Source of the DNA: Bdellovibrio sp047344985
GTDB taxonomy: Bacteria; Bdellovibrionota; Bdellovibrionia; Bdellovibrionales; Bdellovibrionaceae
Reading direction: 5' to 3'
Length of the DNA: 64,000 bases
Assembly (NCBI RefSeq): GCF_047344985.1
Contig: NZ_CP178861.1
Span: forward strand, 1,860,001 to 1,924,000
Below the pieces are notes generated by a model that did no database searches, was not told where the DNA came from, and worked only from the letters and a program-made list of their open reading frames with translations. Positions 49,550 through 57,910 of the stretch are shown here, one piece after another; position 1 is the first letter of the stretch, and each line of letters begins with the position of its first letter. Position numbers and translations under genes: made by a program.

Positions 49550-50478
49550 TAATTCGCGAAAAGATCTTGGGCTTTCGGAGTGCTCTTGATGAGTTTAAGA
49601 TCTTTAAGTTGCTGAACCAAAGCCTCCCAGCGAGTCGCTGTCATAGATCCCAAAGTTTCTTTTGTTTCGATCAAAGGTTTTTGTACTTCTGCCGCTTTAT
49701 TGAATGTCTCTAAATCTAAAGACTTATTCAACGTCGCCATGTATTGATTCGTGGCTTTAGGGTCTTTTAAGTAAGCAGCCCAACCTTCACGAGAAGCCTC
49801 GACAAGTTTTTTTACAAGCTCTGGTTTCTTATTTAAAGTTTCTTCTGTTGCACCAATCACAACTAAATACGGATTAAAACCTTCGTCGGCGATTAAGAAG
49901 TTCTTCACTTTCGCGCCGGCTTTTTCTGCACTCAGGGGTTCTGTAGTGATAAAGCCTTGTTGAGAGAAGTCTTTGTTGTTGAGGAAATTGCTCACACCAC
50001 CAGTATAAGGGACCACTTTCACTTTGGGTTTTCCAAACTTTTGTACCAGGAATTGATAATAGGGAAGACCTGACTGCATGGAAAGAATGCCTTCGCTGGC
50101 AAAAACATCTTTCAAAGATTTGAAGTTCTTTTCAGCGTGGGTCATTACAATGTACGGAGCTGTTTGGTAAACAGCAAAAAGACCTTTGACCTTGTTCTTT
50201 GCATTTCTGTCTTGAGAAAGAATGATTTCATCAGCACTTACGATTGCAAATTCAACCTTGTTGTTCGCAAGCATTTGCACTGTCGGAGTTCCTGAACCAC
50301 CTTCTAAGATTTTTACATCAAGTCCGTGTTTTTTATAGATTCCTTGAAGAGCGGCCGCATAGAAACCGCCAAACTCAGGCTCCGCTTTCCAATTTAAAGC
50401 CAGTGTGACTTGAGTCGGGATTTGTGCAAAAGCAGGTGAAACCAAAAGAAAAACTAAAGAAAGAATCCAACTTTTCAT
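49546..50478 (-). CDS. ABC transporter substrate-binding protein, NMT1/THI5-like
   Basis: This 310-residue periplasmic protein has a signal peptide ending SPAFAQ. The first strands read ALNWKAEPEFGGFYAAALQG, the hallmark of NMT1/THI5-like binding proteins for thiamine pyrimidine precursors; sulphonate binders of the SsuA/TauA group look similar. Later, VEFAIVSADEIILSQ and GYTG-like YTGGVSNFLNN are also typical. The ATG at 50478 follows AAAGGA. It is the last gene of the unit dioxygenase-ATPase-permease-binding protein, so the transported compound may be the substrate of that oxygenase. Confidence 0.88.
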   Translation of the reverse strand: MKSWILSLVFLLVSPAFAQIPTQVTLALNWKAEPEFGGFYAAALQGIYKKHGLDVKILEGGSGTPTVQMLANNKVEFAIVSADEIILSQDRNAKNKVKGLFAVYQTAPYIVMTHAEKNFKSLKDVFASEGILSMQSGLPYYQFLVQKFGKPKVKVVPYTGGVSNFLNNKDFSQQGFITTEPLSAEKAGAKVKNFLIADEGFNPYLVVIGATEETLNKKPELVKKLVEASREGWAAYLKDPKATNQYMATLNKSLDLETFNKAAEVQKPLIETKETLGSMTATRWEALVQQLKDLKLIKSTPKAQDLFANY

Positions 50479-50488
50479 TTTAAATCCT

Positions 50489-51244
50489 TTATTCCTGGGA
50501 CGAAGATGCAAAAGGGCGTCGCCATGTGATGAGTTTATGTGCTCCCGTAAGAACACCCATAAATAGCAATCCCATGAGGGATAACAATAATAAAGCTCCA
50601 AAGACGATGTCTACTCTTTGCTGTGTGCGTGCAGAGTCGATCATTGCGCCAAGTCCGCCGCCACCTACAAATTCTCCAGCGATCGCACCAATGATGGAAA
50701 GACCGGCAGAGATTTTAAGTCCTGAATAAATATAGGAATAAGCACTTGGAAGTTTAAGTTTGATCAATGTCTGAAGGCGACTGGCGTGATAAACGCGGAA
50801 GAGGTCTCTTTGCGATTCACTAGCACTCTCTAGACCCATCAGTGTGTTTGCAATGATCGGAAAGACAGAAACAATAAAGCTTGAAGCGATCACTGTGGGA
50901 GCGCCGAAGCCAAAATAAATCACAAGCAATGGAGCGATAGCGATAATAGGAACTGTCTGAAAAAAGATCGCAAAGGGTAAGATCGCTCTTTTCAAAAGAT
51001 CTGAAAGAGAAAATAAAAACGCTGTGAGACTTCCGGATACGATACTGATCGCCAGACCTAAGAGTACGTTGATCAGGGTTTCTTTAAACGCTGTTAGAAA
51101 GTCCGCCTTTAATTCTTGAAGTGTTTGGATCACAGTGGATGGAGCAGGAAATAAAGTGTCGCTAATCACGCCCTGGCGCACGCAGAACTCTAAAAGCAAT
51201 GTTAAGATGACAAAACTAATAAAGGCCGGAAGAAAACGTCTCAT
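50489..51244 (-). CDS. ABC transporter permease, SsuC/TauC/ThiX-like
   Basis: The 251-residue membrane protein has about six helices and the coupling motif of BPD-type permeases in the form SGLKISAGLSIIGAIAGEF near residues 175-195, where the cytoplasmic loop contacts the ATPase. AFLFSLSDLLKRAILPFAIF and IIANTLMGLESASESQRDLF are the usual neighbours. It overlaps the ATPase gene by 4 bases (ATGA), and the binding protein starts 10 bases after it. Confidence 0.92.
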   Translation of the reverse strand: MRRFLPAFISFVILTLLLEFCVRQGVISDTLFPAPSTVIQTLQELKADFLTAFKETLINVLLGLAISIVSGSLTAFLFSLSDLLKRAILPFAIFFQTVPIIAIAPLLVIYFGFGAPTVIASSFIVSVFPIIANTLMGLESASESQRDLFRVYHASRLQTLIKLKLPSAYSYIYSGLKISAGLSIIGAIAGEFVGGGGLGAMIDSARTQQRVDIVFGALLLLSLMGLLFMGVLTGAHKLITWRRPFASSSQE

Positions 51245-51990
51245 GCTTTCAGCCTTTCAGAAAGATGTCTAACGATACGATTGAGGTCTTCAGAAGTTCT
51301 TAAAGCTTCCGTGCGATTTTTCGGGAGATCCAATGTTTGATCTAAAGTGATTTTTGCACCTGCTCCTTTTAACATAATAATTCGTTCTGAAAGATACGTG
51401 GATTCAAACAACGAGTGTGTGACAAATACGATGGTCATCTTTTCGTTTTTCCACAATTCTAACAATTGATTTTGCATTTCAAAGCGTGTCGTTTCATCCA
51501 GAGCGGCGAAAGGTTCGTCCATCAACAAAAGTCGTGGTGAGCTGACAAGGGCTCTCGCCAAAGACACGCGCATCTTCATACCGCCGGAAAGTTCGTGGGG
51601 AAAAAGTTTTGCGAACTCTTCCAGTTTTACCTTTTTAAGAGCTTCTATCACGCGATGGGATTTTTCTTCGTAGGAAAGATTTTTAAATGACGAGTTTAAT
51701 TCAAACGGCAAAAGAACATTTTCAAAAACGGAGCGCCACGGCAGTAAGTTGGCTTCTTGAAAGACAAAGCTAAAAGATCTTTTTGCGGTAGGGGAGAGGC
51801 TCACCTCCCCGCTTGTTGGATTTTCTAGACCTGCGATTAATCTTAGTAATGTCGATTTGCCGCAACCTGAAGGGCCCACGATAGAAACAAAAGAACCCGG
51901 CTCGATATCAAGATTCAAATCTTTAATCACTTCACGCTTTGTGAAGTTTTTTGCAAGATCCTTGATGTGAATGCCAAGTCCTTCTGTCAT
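51241..51990 (-). CDS. ABC transporter ATPase, SsuB/TauB-like
   Basis: The 249-residue protein has all nucleotide motifs: Walker A GPSGCGKST, Q-loop FVFQEANLLPWRSVFEN, signature LSGGMKMRVSLARAL, Walker B LLLMDEPFAALD and the H-loop VTHSLFESTYLS. The PWRS after the Q-loop is typical of nitrate/sulphonate/taurine importers. The ATG at 51990 follows the oxygenase stop almost directly, so translation should be coupled; a TTG one codon earlier is possible. Confidence 0.93.
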   Translation of the reverse strand: MTEGLGIHIKDLAKNFTKREVIKDLNLDIEPGSFVSIVGPSGCGKSTLLRLIAGLENPTSGEVSLSPTAKRSFSFVFQEANLLPWRSVFENVLLPFELNSSFKNLSYEEKSHRVIEALKKVKLEEFAKLFPHELSGGMKMRVSLARALVSSPRLLLMDEPFAALDETTRFEMQNQLLELWKNEKMTIVFVTHSLFESTYLSERIIMLKGAGAKITLDQTLDLPKNRTEALRTSEDLNRIVRHLSERLKA

Positions 51991-51993
51991 CAA

Positions 51994-52608
51994 TTACACC
52001 CAATCGTAGTTAAAGCTGATGCTGATGCGTTCCTTGTTGGAATCGTTTTTAGGAACCTCATGACGAAGCCAGCTCTCAAAGAGCACCACGTGGCCTTCTT
52101 TAGGATCTAAAGAGTAATAGCGTTGATTATGGTCTTTGGCGTTGTGTTTGCGCGGTGGCGACGCCATGAAAGAATCCATGCGCGGGTCTTCAAATTTTAA
52201 GGAAGAACAATTTTTCGGAGTTTGGACATAATAAGTTCCGCTGATCACGGAAAGTGGATGCAAGTGCATCGTGTGAATCACGTCCGTCGGCATCACGTTC
52301 ACCCAACAAGAGGTCATTTTGAGTTCTTTGGGATTGATATCCATTTCTAGATGCTTCACGAATTTACGAACGTGCTTATCGATTTCTTTTTCTAGTTCTT
52401 CAAAAGTGCTGGAAACTTTGTGCAAAGACGAAATCGATCCGTAAGAGGTGTATCCGCCTTTATAGTTTTTGCGCGACCAAATCTGCCCTTCCTCGTCGAT
52501 CTCTGCAAACTTAAGAGCCTCTGTTTTTAAGTCTTTATTCAGCTCCGCCAGACCTCGTGATTTCAGGGGAGAATAATAGATAAAAGTAGGGAATAAGGTC
52601 TTTATCAT
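51994..52608 (-). CDS. 2OG-Fe(II) oxygenase-like protein (TIGR02466 type)
   Basis: The 204-residue protein has the iron site of this family: HTMHLHPLSVISGTYYVQ supplies the first His and its partner, and SWLRHEVPKNDSNKERISIS supplies the distal His and the Arg that holds 2-oxoglutarate. The start at 52608 follows AGGTG. It leads an ABC importer operon with only the stop and start in between. In tauABCD an oxygenase of the same general class uses the imported substrate, which suggests a similar import-then-oxidise plan here. Confidence 0.85.
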   Translation of the reverse strand: MIKTLFPTFIYYSPLKSRGLAELNKDLKTEALKFAEIDEEGQIWSRKNYKGGYTSYGSISSLHKVSSTFEELEKEIDKHVRKFVKHLEMDINPKELKMTSCWVNVMPTDVIHTMHLHPLSVISGTYYVQTPKNCSSLKFEDPRMDSFMASPPRKHNAKDHNQRYYSLDPKEGHVVLFESWLRHEVPKNDSNKERISISFNYDWV

Positions 52609-52801
52609 TTTGAGACACCTTCGCAAATACTCTAGAGATATCCTCAACATAGGGCCAATTGTGTCTCAATTCAAGAACAGAACGTCAATTGTTAGACAGA
52701 TGTTAGCCTCTTCATCAAAGCAACGCCGCCAGATGGAAATAGATGCGTTTCTGCGTGGCACCGCCCTTGCTTTAAGTAAAGGCATTACCAAGGAGTGAAT
52801 T

Positions 52802-53134
52802 ATGAAAAAGCAATTACTTGTAACAGTTATCGCAATGATCCCTGCTATGAGCTTTGCGAAAATCTCTGACTTTAACGCTCTTATTTCTGAGAACGTAAAA
52901 GCTCAAAATGAACTTCACTCTACGGTGAAACACAATCTTAATGATGCGAGAGATGCAGTAGCGGCCGCTCAAGTTCGCGAGCGCATCGTTGTAGTGGAAA
53001 ACTCAGGTGTCACTTACAATGCTCCAACTAAAAAAGATCTTTTGGCTTTCAAAAAAGAAAAACGCAGTCACCGTGCTTCTGAAGACAAACAATTCGAGCG
53101 TCTTGCTTCAGAAATCAACTCTGCTGACTACTAA
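52802..53134 (+). CDS. Small secreted protein, function unknown
   Basis: The 110-residue protein has a signal peptide ending MSFAK. The mature part is polar, helical and rich in Ala, Glu and Lys (ELHSTVKHNLNDARDAVAA), with no cysteine. No family recognised. AAGGAG precedes the ATG. A strong terminator follows, so it is transcribed alone; its promoter must be in the stretch 52609-52801, where a 62-residue frame on the same strand looks like chance. Confidence 0.72.
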   Translation: MKKQLLVTVIAMIPAMSFAKISDFNALISENVKAQNELHSTVKHNLNDARDAVAAAQVRERIVVVENSGVTYNAPTKKDLLAFKKEKRSHRASEDKQFERLASEINSADY

Positions 53135-53158
53135 TTTAGAAATTTAATTTTGAATCAC

Positions 53159-53194
53159 CAAGGCCTTCCGAATCCGGAGGGCCTTTTGTTTTTT
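53159..53194 (+). terminator. Intrinsic terminator after the small secreted protein
   Basis: AAGGCCTTCCG and CGGAGGGCCTT form a stem with small internal mismatch, followed by TTGTTTTTT. The stop codon of the convergent recombinase gene lies in the T run. Confidence 0.85.
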
Positions 53195-53726
53195 AAAGAA
53201 TCAACTTACGAAGCTCTTGTTGAGAGTAGACGTAGTCCGCATAAACCATCGTGTTTGTGATGTTTCGATGTCCCAAGGCCACTTGAACGAGGCGCAAATC
53301 CTTCGTTTTTTGATAGAGCTCAATGGCGAAAGTATGTCTTAAAGCGTGAAATTTCTTTGGAACGGGGCGATACATTTCCCAGACCTGGTAGAGGCGATTG
53401 TAAGAGATCGGAAAAACCGAGGTTCCGCCTTGCTGTTCAGCGAAGCGATGAAGTCGATTAAAAAGGTCGGAGTGAACCGGAATCTCGCGGTCATTGGAAC
53501 CCTTTAAACCCCGGATAAAAATGCTTTCATCATAAGGATTCAAGTCACTGCGTTGAATGTTGAGAACTTCTTGAGCCCGGGCCCCGGTCCGCAAAGCCAC
53601 CCAAATCATCAAACAATTGCGTGGATCTTTATCTTGAAAATCCCCGAGAATTTTTCGCAAACGTTCTGTTTCGGGCGCGAGAAGATATTTGTTCTTATTA
53701 AGCTGATACCGAGATGCCGTGGCCAT
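53193..53726 (-). CDS. Short tyrosine recombinase, FimB-sized
   Basis: This protein of 177 residues contains the full catalytic set of tyrosine recombinases: R50 in RTGARAQEVL, H127 and R130 in HALRHTFAIE, H153 in ALGHRNITNT and Y162 in MVYADY. The core-binding domain at the N-terminus that most integrases have is missing, so the size resembles that of FimB/FimE-type inversion enzymes. The sequence PETERLRKILGDF at the start replaces it. There is no ATG alternative. A perfect palindrome lies about 180 bases before its start. It could act on DNA close by or be the leftover of an integrated element. Confidence 0.85.
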   Translation of the reverse strand: MATASRYQLNKNKYLLAPETERLRKILGDFQDKDPRNCLMIWVALRTGARAQEVLNIQRSDLNPYDESIFIRGLKGSNDREIPVHSDLFNRLHRFAEQQGGTSVFPISYNRLYQVWEMYRPVPKKFHALRHTFAIELYQKTKDLRLVQVALGHRNITNTMVYADYVYSQQELRKLIL

Positions 53727-53908
53727 AACTCATCATTCAGAAGTCGAGGTGCCTTTGACAAGGGGATCTTACGACGCATTGCATTCAAAGTGGTGATATA
53801 TAAAAAATATTTGTTTAGATGCGCACGGTCGAATTATTGTGCGCCGCATAAATCTACAACCCCGCGAAATCACTAAATAAAATATATAGTAAAATCGAAT
53901 ACTTAACA

Positions 53909-53934
53909 CTAAAGCTTATAACTATAAGCTTTAG
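53909..53934. repeat. Perfect 12-2-12 palindrome near the recombinase
   Basis: CTAAAGCTTATA (53909-53920) and its exact complement TATAAGCTTTAG (53923-53934) are separated by AC. The size and AT-rich centre fit a crossover core of a tyrosine recombinase, or a strong operator. It stands 183 bases before the start of the recombinase gene. Confidence 0.6.
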
Positions 53935-54064
53935 TCTGATTTGAAAATGGGGTGCCTGGGGTATGCCTGAAAGAATTCTTTTGTGGTTTCAATGACTTAG
54001 CTTGACGCCTGGAAACCTCATCTGGAATCATAGCTGTATTATACAACGCTATTTATTGTGAATA

Positions 54065-54080
54065 ACAACACAAATGTTGT
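54065..54080. promoter_or_regulatory. Inverted repeat before the HTH gene
   Basis: ACAACA-caaa-TGTTGT lies 28 bases upstream of the ATG at 54109. It may be an autoregulatory operator of the helix-turn-helix protein. Confidence 0.4.
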
Positions 54081-54108
54081 GAAAAACAATAGTCTAGATG
54101 GGGTTTGA

Positions 54109-54699
54109 ATGGAAATGGATGTTCAAGGTCTAGGTCAGGAAGGGTTTGAAAAAGCCACGTTTGACGAGGGGTTTTTGGAGGGGGATTTAGGGCCTCGCTC
54201 AAAGACATCTTTACGGATGCATTATGAAGCTCAGGTTTCAGTCATCCAGAATCAGATCGGAAATTTGGAAGAAATTCGGGGGTCTTTAGGGCTTTCTCAA
54301 CGCAAAATGGCCCAACTTCTTTTGGTCGACCCATCCACTTGGACTCGTTGGACGAAGCAGGGCGATGAAGCTCCCCCACATATTTGGCGGGCTCTTCAAT
54401 GGTATTTGGCTTTGCGGGAAAAAATCCCAGGTTTAACTCCTCAATATTTTATCAGTACAAATCCGCAGGTTTTGCATCAAAAGGCCTTGAAGGAGTTGGA
54501 GAACGAACGCCAAGAACGCCTTGAAAACATGGGAAATCTCTCTCAGAAACTGCAAATTTTGGTGGATGAACGCGCAGGACTTGAGGGAGAGCTTAAGAAG
54601 CTTAAAAAAGACCTGAATTTTCACAAGAAGATGAGTATAGTCATTCTTCTTATTAGTATCTCTTGGGCAGCCGTTTTCTGGTTTTGGAAAGGTCTATGA
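54109..54699 (+). CDS. Helix-turn-helix protein with coiled coil and C-terminal membrane anchor
   Basis: The 196-residue protein has an acidic N-terminal arm, then an XRE-like helix-turn-helix (GLSQRKMAQLLLVDPSTWTRW, residues about 65-85), then a long coiled coil (LENERQERLENMGNLSQKL...) and one membrane helix at the C-terminus (IVILLISISWAAVFWFW). It would be a DNA-binding protein held at the inner membrane, an arrangement unlike typical repressors. It could tether a chromosomal locus or sense the envelope. Its TGA overlaps the argS ATG, so they are translated together. Confidence 0.75.
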   Translation: MEMDVQGLGQEGFEKATFDEGFLEGDLGPRSKTSLRMHYEAQVSVIQNQIGNLEEIRGSLGLSQRKMAQLLLVDPSTWTRWTKQGDEAPPHIWRALQWYLALREKIPGLTPQYFISTNPQVLHQKALKELENERQERLENMGNLSQKLQILVDERAGLEGELKKLKKDLNFHKKMSIVILLISISWAAVFWFWKGL

Positions 54700-56468
54700 T
54701 TAAACACGACGCCATTCGACTTTTAGTCACGCAAACCATCTTTGAAGTTGTTTCTTCTGTTTATCCAGATGCTGTTCAAGCCTCGTCGCGCGAAACTTTA
54801 GAAAATGAAATTTACAAAGCCCTTGTGCTACCGCCGCAATCAGAATTGGGTGATCTCGCTTTTGGTTGCTTTTTGCTTTCAAAGTCTTTGAAAAAATCCC
54901 CGGCCGATGTGGCAAAAGAAATTGCCAACGGAATCGCTGCTAAAAATACATCTGATATTAAAGCTGTCGCCGCAGGTCCGTACGTCAACATCACTGTCGC
55001 TGTCGAACTTCATGGAAAACTTGTTTTAAATGATATTTTAAGCGGCGGTTTCTTTAAAAAACAGCTTGTCGAAAAATCTCCAAAGACAATGATTGAGTAT
55101 TCTCAGCCAAACACTCACAAAGAACTTCACGTGGGTCATATGAGAAATCTTTGTTTGGGAGATGCGATCGTTCGTATGCAAAGATATGCAGGTCGCGAAA
55201 TCGTGGCGTCCACATTCCCTGGTGATATGGGAACTCACGTGGCGAAATGTCTTTGGTATATGAAAAAGCACAACCAAGAACCAGTTCCTGAAACAGGAAA
55301 AGGGGAGTGGTTGGGGCGTATGTATTCTAAAGCCAATCTTCTTTTGGAAGATCAAAACGGCACTCCGCAAGAGGCCATCAATCGCCAGGAGCTGACGGAC
55401 ATTCTTCATCAATTAGAATCCAAAAAAGGACCTTACTTCGATCTTTGGAAAGAGACTCGCGAGTGGTCTATTGAATTGATGAAAAAGGTCTATAAATGGG
55501 CCGATGTGTCTTTCGATGAATGGTATTTTGAATCAGATATGGATTCTCCGTCTGCGGCGTGGGTGAAAGAACTCTACGCTCAAGGAAAACTTGAAATGTC
55601 TGAAGGTGCTATCGGAAAGAATTTGGAATCTGAAAATCTTGGATTCTGCATGCTTTTAAAATCTGATGGCACGGGACTTTACGCGACGAAAGATTTGTTG
55701 CTGGCAAAACATAAGTTTGAAGACGTGCACATTGAAAAAAGCGTTTACATCGTAGATATGCGCCAGGCTTTGCACTTTAAACAAGTCTTCCGCGTTCTTG
55801 AGATCTTAGGATTTGAACAGGCGAAGAATTGTTTCCATCTTCAATATAATTATGTGGAACTTCCAGATGGAGCGATGAGTTCTCGTAAAGGCAATATCGT
55901 GCCTTTAACAGAGCTTGTTCATCGCATGGAAGATCACGTGAAAACGACCTACTTAAGTCGTTATGAAAATGAGTGGTCAAAAGAGGAAATCAACACGATC
56001 GCCGGACAAGTGGCGAAAGGTGCGATCTTCTATGGAATGCTCCGTATCGATACGAATAAGAAAATCGTTTTTGATATGAACGAGTGGCTAAAACTTGATG
56101 GGGAGTCTGGACCTTTTGTTCAATATTCTTATGCGCGTATTTCAAGTCTTGGCAGAAAGTTCCCGCGCACACAAAAAGACGTGAATTGGGGACTTCTGAC
56201 TCACGCTTCAGAACGTCAGTTGATGCAGGCGTTGTTTGGGTTTAACTCTTCGGTTGCGCAAGCGGCGGAAAATTATAAACCGGCTGCGATCTGTACTTAT
56301 TTGTATGAACTCGCGAAAAAATTTAACGTCTTTTATCATGAGTGCCCGATTGGAACAGAAAAAGACGAAGCGCTTCGTGAAGCACGTTTGGCTTTGAGTT
56401 CTGCTGTCGGCATCACTCTGAAGCAAGGTCTGGCTGTTTTAGGAATGCCAGCTCCAGAGAAAATGTAG
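54696..56468 (+). CDS. argS: Arginyl-tRNA synthetase
   Basis: ArgS attaches arginine to its tRNA. The 590 residues show the Add1 N-terminal domain, the HIGH-type motif in YSQPNTHKELHVGHMRN, the KMSKS equivalent in GAMSSRKGNIVPL, and the C-terminal anticodon-binding helical domain with YARISSLGRKF. The ATG at 54696 is chosen because it overlaps the HTH gene's stop (ATGA) and matches the family's usual start. A terminator follows. Confidence 0.97.
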   Translation: MIKHDAIRLLVTQTIFEVVSSVYPDAVQASSRETLENEIYKALVLPPQSELGDLAFGCFLLSKSLKKSPADVAKEIANGIAAKNTSDIKAVAAGPYVNITVAVELHGKLVLNDILSGGFFKKQLVEKSPKTMIEYSQPNTHKELHVGHMRNLCLGDAIVRMQRYAGREIVASTFPGDMGTHVAKCLWYMKKHNQEPVPETGKGEWLGRMYSKANLLLEDQNGTPQEAINRQELTDILHQLESKKGPYFDLWKETREWSIELMKKVYKWADVSFDEWYFESDMDSPSAAWVKELYAQGKLEMSEGAIGKNLESENLGFCMLLKSDGTGLYATKDLLLAKHKFEDVHIEKSVYIVDMRQALHFKQVFRVLEILGFEQAKNCFHLQYNYVELPDGAMSSRKGNIVPLTELVHRMEDHVKTTYLSRYENEWSKEEINTIAGQVAKGAIFYGMLRIDTNKKIVFDMNEWLKLDGESGPFVQYSYARISSLGRKFPRTQKDVNWGLLTHASERQLMQALFGFNSSVAQAAENYKPAAICTYLYELAKKFNVFYHECPIGTEKDEALREARLALSSAVGITLKQGLAVLGMPAPEKM

Positions 56469-56479
56469 TGAGAATTTGG

Positions 56480-56512
56480 GCTCTCGTTATTGCGGGAGCC
56501 TTCTATTTTTGC
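56480..56512 (+). terminator. Intrinsic terminator of argS
   Basis: GGGCTCTC pairs with GGGAGCC across TTATTGC, followed by a T-rich stretch ending TTTTT. It begins 11 bases after the argS stop. Confidence 0.75.
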
Positions 56513-56622
56513 CCCAAATTTAGGCGATTTTCCTCCCCAACTTATTCGCTGCATTATCACTAGTCTTTTTACTCAAATGGAACCATGATCTCCTCGCAAT
56601 TTAAATTACGAAGGAGCCTACG

Positions 56623-57738
56623 TTGGGAACTTTTGAGCTTATTTCTAAGCATGGAGACCATGAGCAAGTTGTATTCTGTAACGACCCTCATGTCGGACTG
56701 AAAGCGATCATCGCTATTCATAACACTTCTTTGGGACCTGCTTTGGGTGGTACCCGTATGTGGAACTACAAAAATGAAGATGAGGCTCTTGTCGACGTTC
56801 TTCGTTTGTCTAAAGGGATGACTTATAAAGCGGCGGCTTCTGGTTTGAACTTGGGTGGTGGTAAAGCGGTTATCATCGGTGATCCTAAAACTCAAAAATC
56901 TGAAGGATTGTTCCGTGCATTCGGTCAATTCGTAAACTCTTTGAATGGTAAATACATCACGGCTGAAGACGTGGGCACTTCTGTTCAAGATATGGAACAC
57001 ATCTACATGGAAACTCCTTGGGTGACTGGTATCCCTAAGGACTTCGGTGGATCTGGTGATCCATCTCCCTACACAGCACACGGTGTTTTGATGGGGATTA
57101 AGGCCTCTGCAAAAGAGAAATTCGGAACTGATTCTTTGAAAGGCATGAGAATCGCCGTTCAAGGTCTTGGAAACGTGGGTTCAAACCTTGTGAAGTACCT
57201 TAAAGAAGAAGGTGCTGTGATCACGGTGGCTGATATCGATATGAACCGCACTAAAAACGTAGCAGAAGCATACTCTGCAAAAGCGGTTTCTCCAGATGAA
57301 ATCCTTTTCACAGAGTGCGATATCTTGGCTCCATGTGCCTTGGGTGCGATCGTGAACGATCAAACAATCACGAAGTTCAAAACTAAAGTGATCGCGGGTG
57401 GCGCGAACAACGTTCTTGCTGAAGCTCGTCACGGTGACCAATTGAAAGAATTGGGCATCCTTTACGCTCCAGACTACGTGATCAATGCCGGTGGTTTGAT
57501 GAACGTATTCGTTGAACTTGAAGGTTATTCTCCAGAGCGCGCATTTGAAAAAACAAAACGCGTTTACGACAACATCTTGAAAGTTTACGAAGTTGCAAAA
57601 CGCGACAATATCGGAACTCACACAGCTGCGGACCGTTTGGCTGAAGAGCGCATCAACACAATTGGTCGCTTGAAACAACGTCACCCAGGTAAATCTTCTC
57701 GCGCGTTCACGACGCTTAAAGAAGTACACAACCGCTAG
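56623..57738 (+). CDS. Leucine/valine-type amino acid dehydrogenase
   Basis: This NAD-dependent enzyme of the Glu/Leu/Phe/Val dehydrogenase family has 371 residues. LGPALGGTRMWNYKNEDEAL and GLNLGGGKAVIIGDP (with the catalytic Lys) and AEDVGTSVQDMEHI are characteristic of leucine dehydrogenase. The Rossmann loop is VQGLGNVGSNLVKYL. It should deaminate branched-chain amino acids, feeding on protein taken from prey or synthesising branched fatty acid precursors. The start is TTG at 56623, with AAGGAG six bases upstream; no ATG is near. Confidence 0.93.
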   Translation: MGTFELISKHGDHEQVVFCNDPHVGLKAIIAIHNTSLGPALGGTRMWNYKNEDEALVDVLRLSKGMTYKAAASGLNLGGGKAVIIGDPKTQKSEGLFRAFGQFVNSLNGKYITAEDVGTSVQDMEHIYMETPWVTGIPKDFGGSGDPSPYTAHGVLMGIKASAKEKFGTDSLKGMRIAVQGLGNVGSNLVKYLKEEGAVITVADIDMNRTKNVAEAYSAKAVSPDEILFTECDILAPCALGAIVNDQTITKFKTKVIAGGANNVLAEARHGDQLKELGILYAPDYVINAGGLMNVFVELEGYSPERAFEKTKRVYDNILKVYEVAKRDNIGTHTAADRLAEERINTIGRLKQRHPGKSSRAFTTLKEVHNR

Positions 57739-57795
57739 TTTTCGTTCAGCTGCTCTCGGAGCTACTTAGTGTGGCCATCCGTGAGCAGCCTTTCT

Positions 57796-57813
57796 GCCGG
57801 CCGTCGTGGCCGG
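57796..57813. repeat. GC-rich hairpin in a 172-base gap
   Basis: CCGGCC and GGCCGG pair around GTCGT; GCCGGC is followed by AGAAAGG when read on the minus strand, similar to the repeat core in scpAB. It has no T run and may be a REP-like element or a weak terminator of the dehydrogenase gene. The rest of the gap (57739-57910) shows no gene. Confidence 0.45.
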
Positions 57814-57910
57814 AGGCACCTCGCATCATTGTCACAGCTGAATTGACAACACACCTCGACCAAAGAACAATCTTTCTTCGTGTAAGTATTTATTAACAGC
57901 GAGGAATATC

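Larger units (their letters stand above)
53727..54108. promoter_or_regulatory. AT-rich gap between recombinase and HTH genes
   Basis: This 382-base gap shows no gene. It is more AT-rich than the flanks in its middle (53860-53945) and holds two palindromes listed separately. TGTATTATACA (near 54036) is a third, weaker inverted repeat. The last 50 bases carry the likely promoter and operator of the HTH gene. Confidence 0.45.

Noticed and set aside
52605..52669. TTGAGACAC and GTGTCTCAA as an inverted pair, with TCATTTTGAGACAC shared with 8508-8521
   Set aside because: A single 14-base match is expected by chance several times in a 64-kb window, and the positions relative to genes are not alike.
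52610..52798. 62-residue plus-strand frame ending just before the small secreted protein
   Set aside because: No ribosome site, no recognisable sequence pattern, and it covers the probable promoter region of the next gene and the start region of the oxygenase gene.
56569..57162. 197-residue minus-strand frame opposite the leucine-type dehydrogenase
   Set aside because: Arg/Ser/Phe-rich shadow of a clear conserved gene; no ribosome site.
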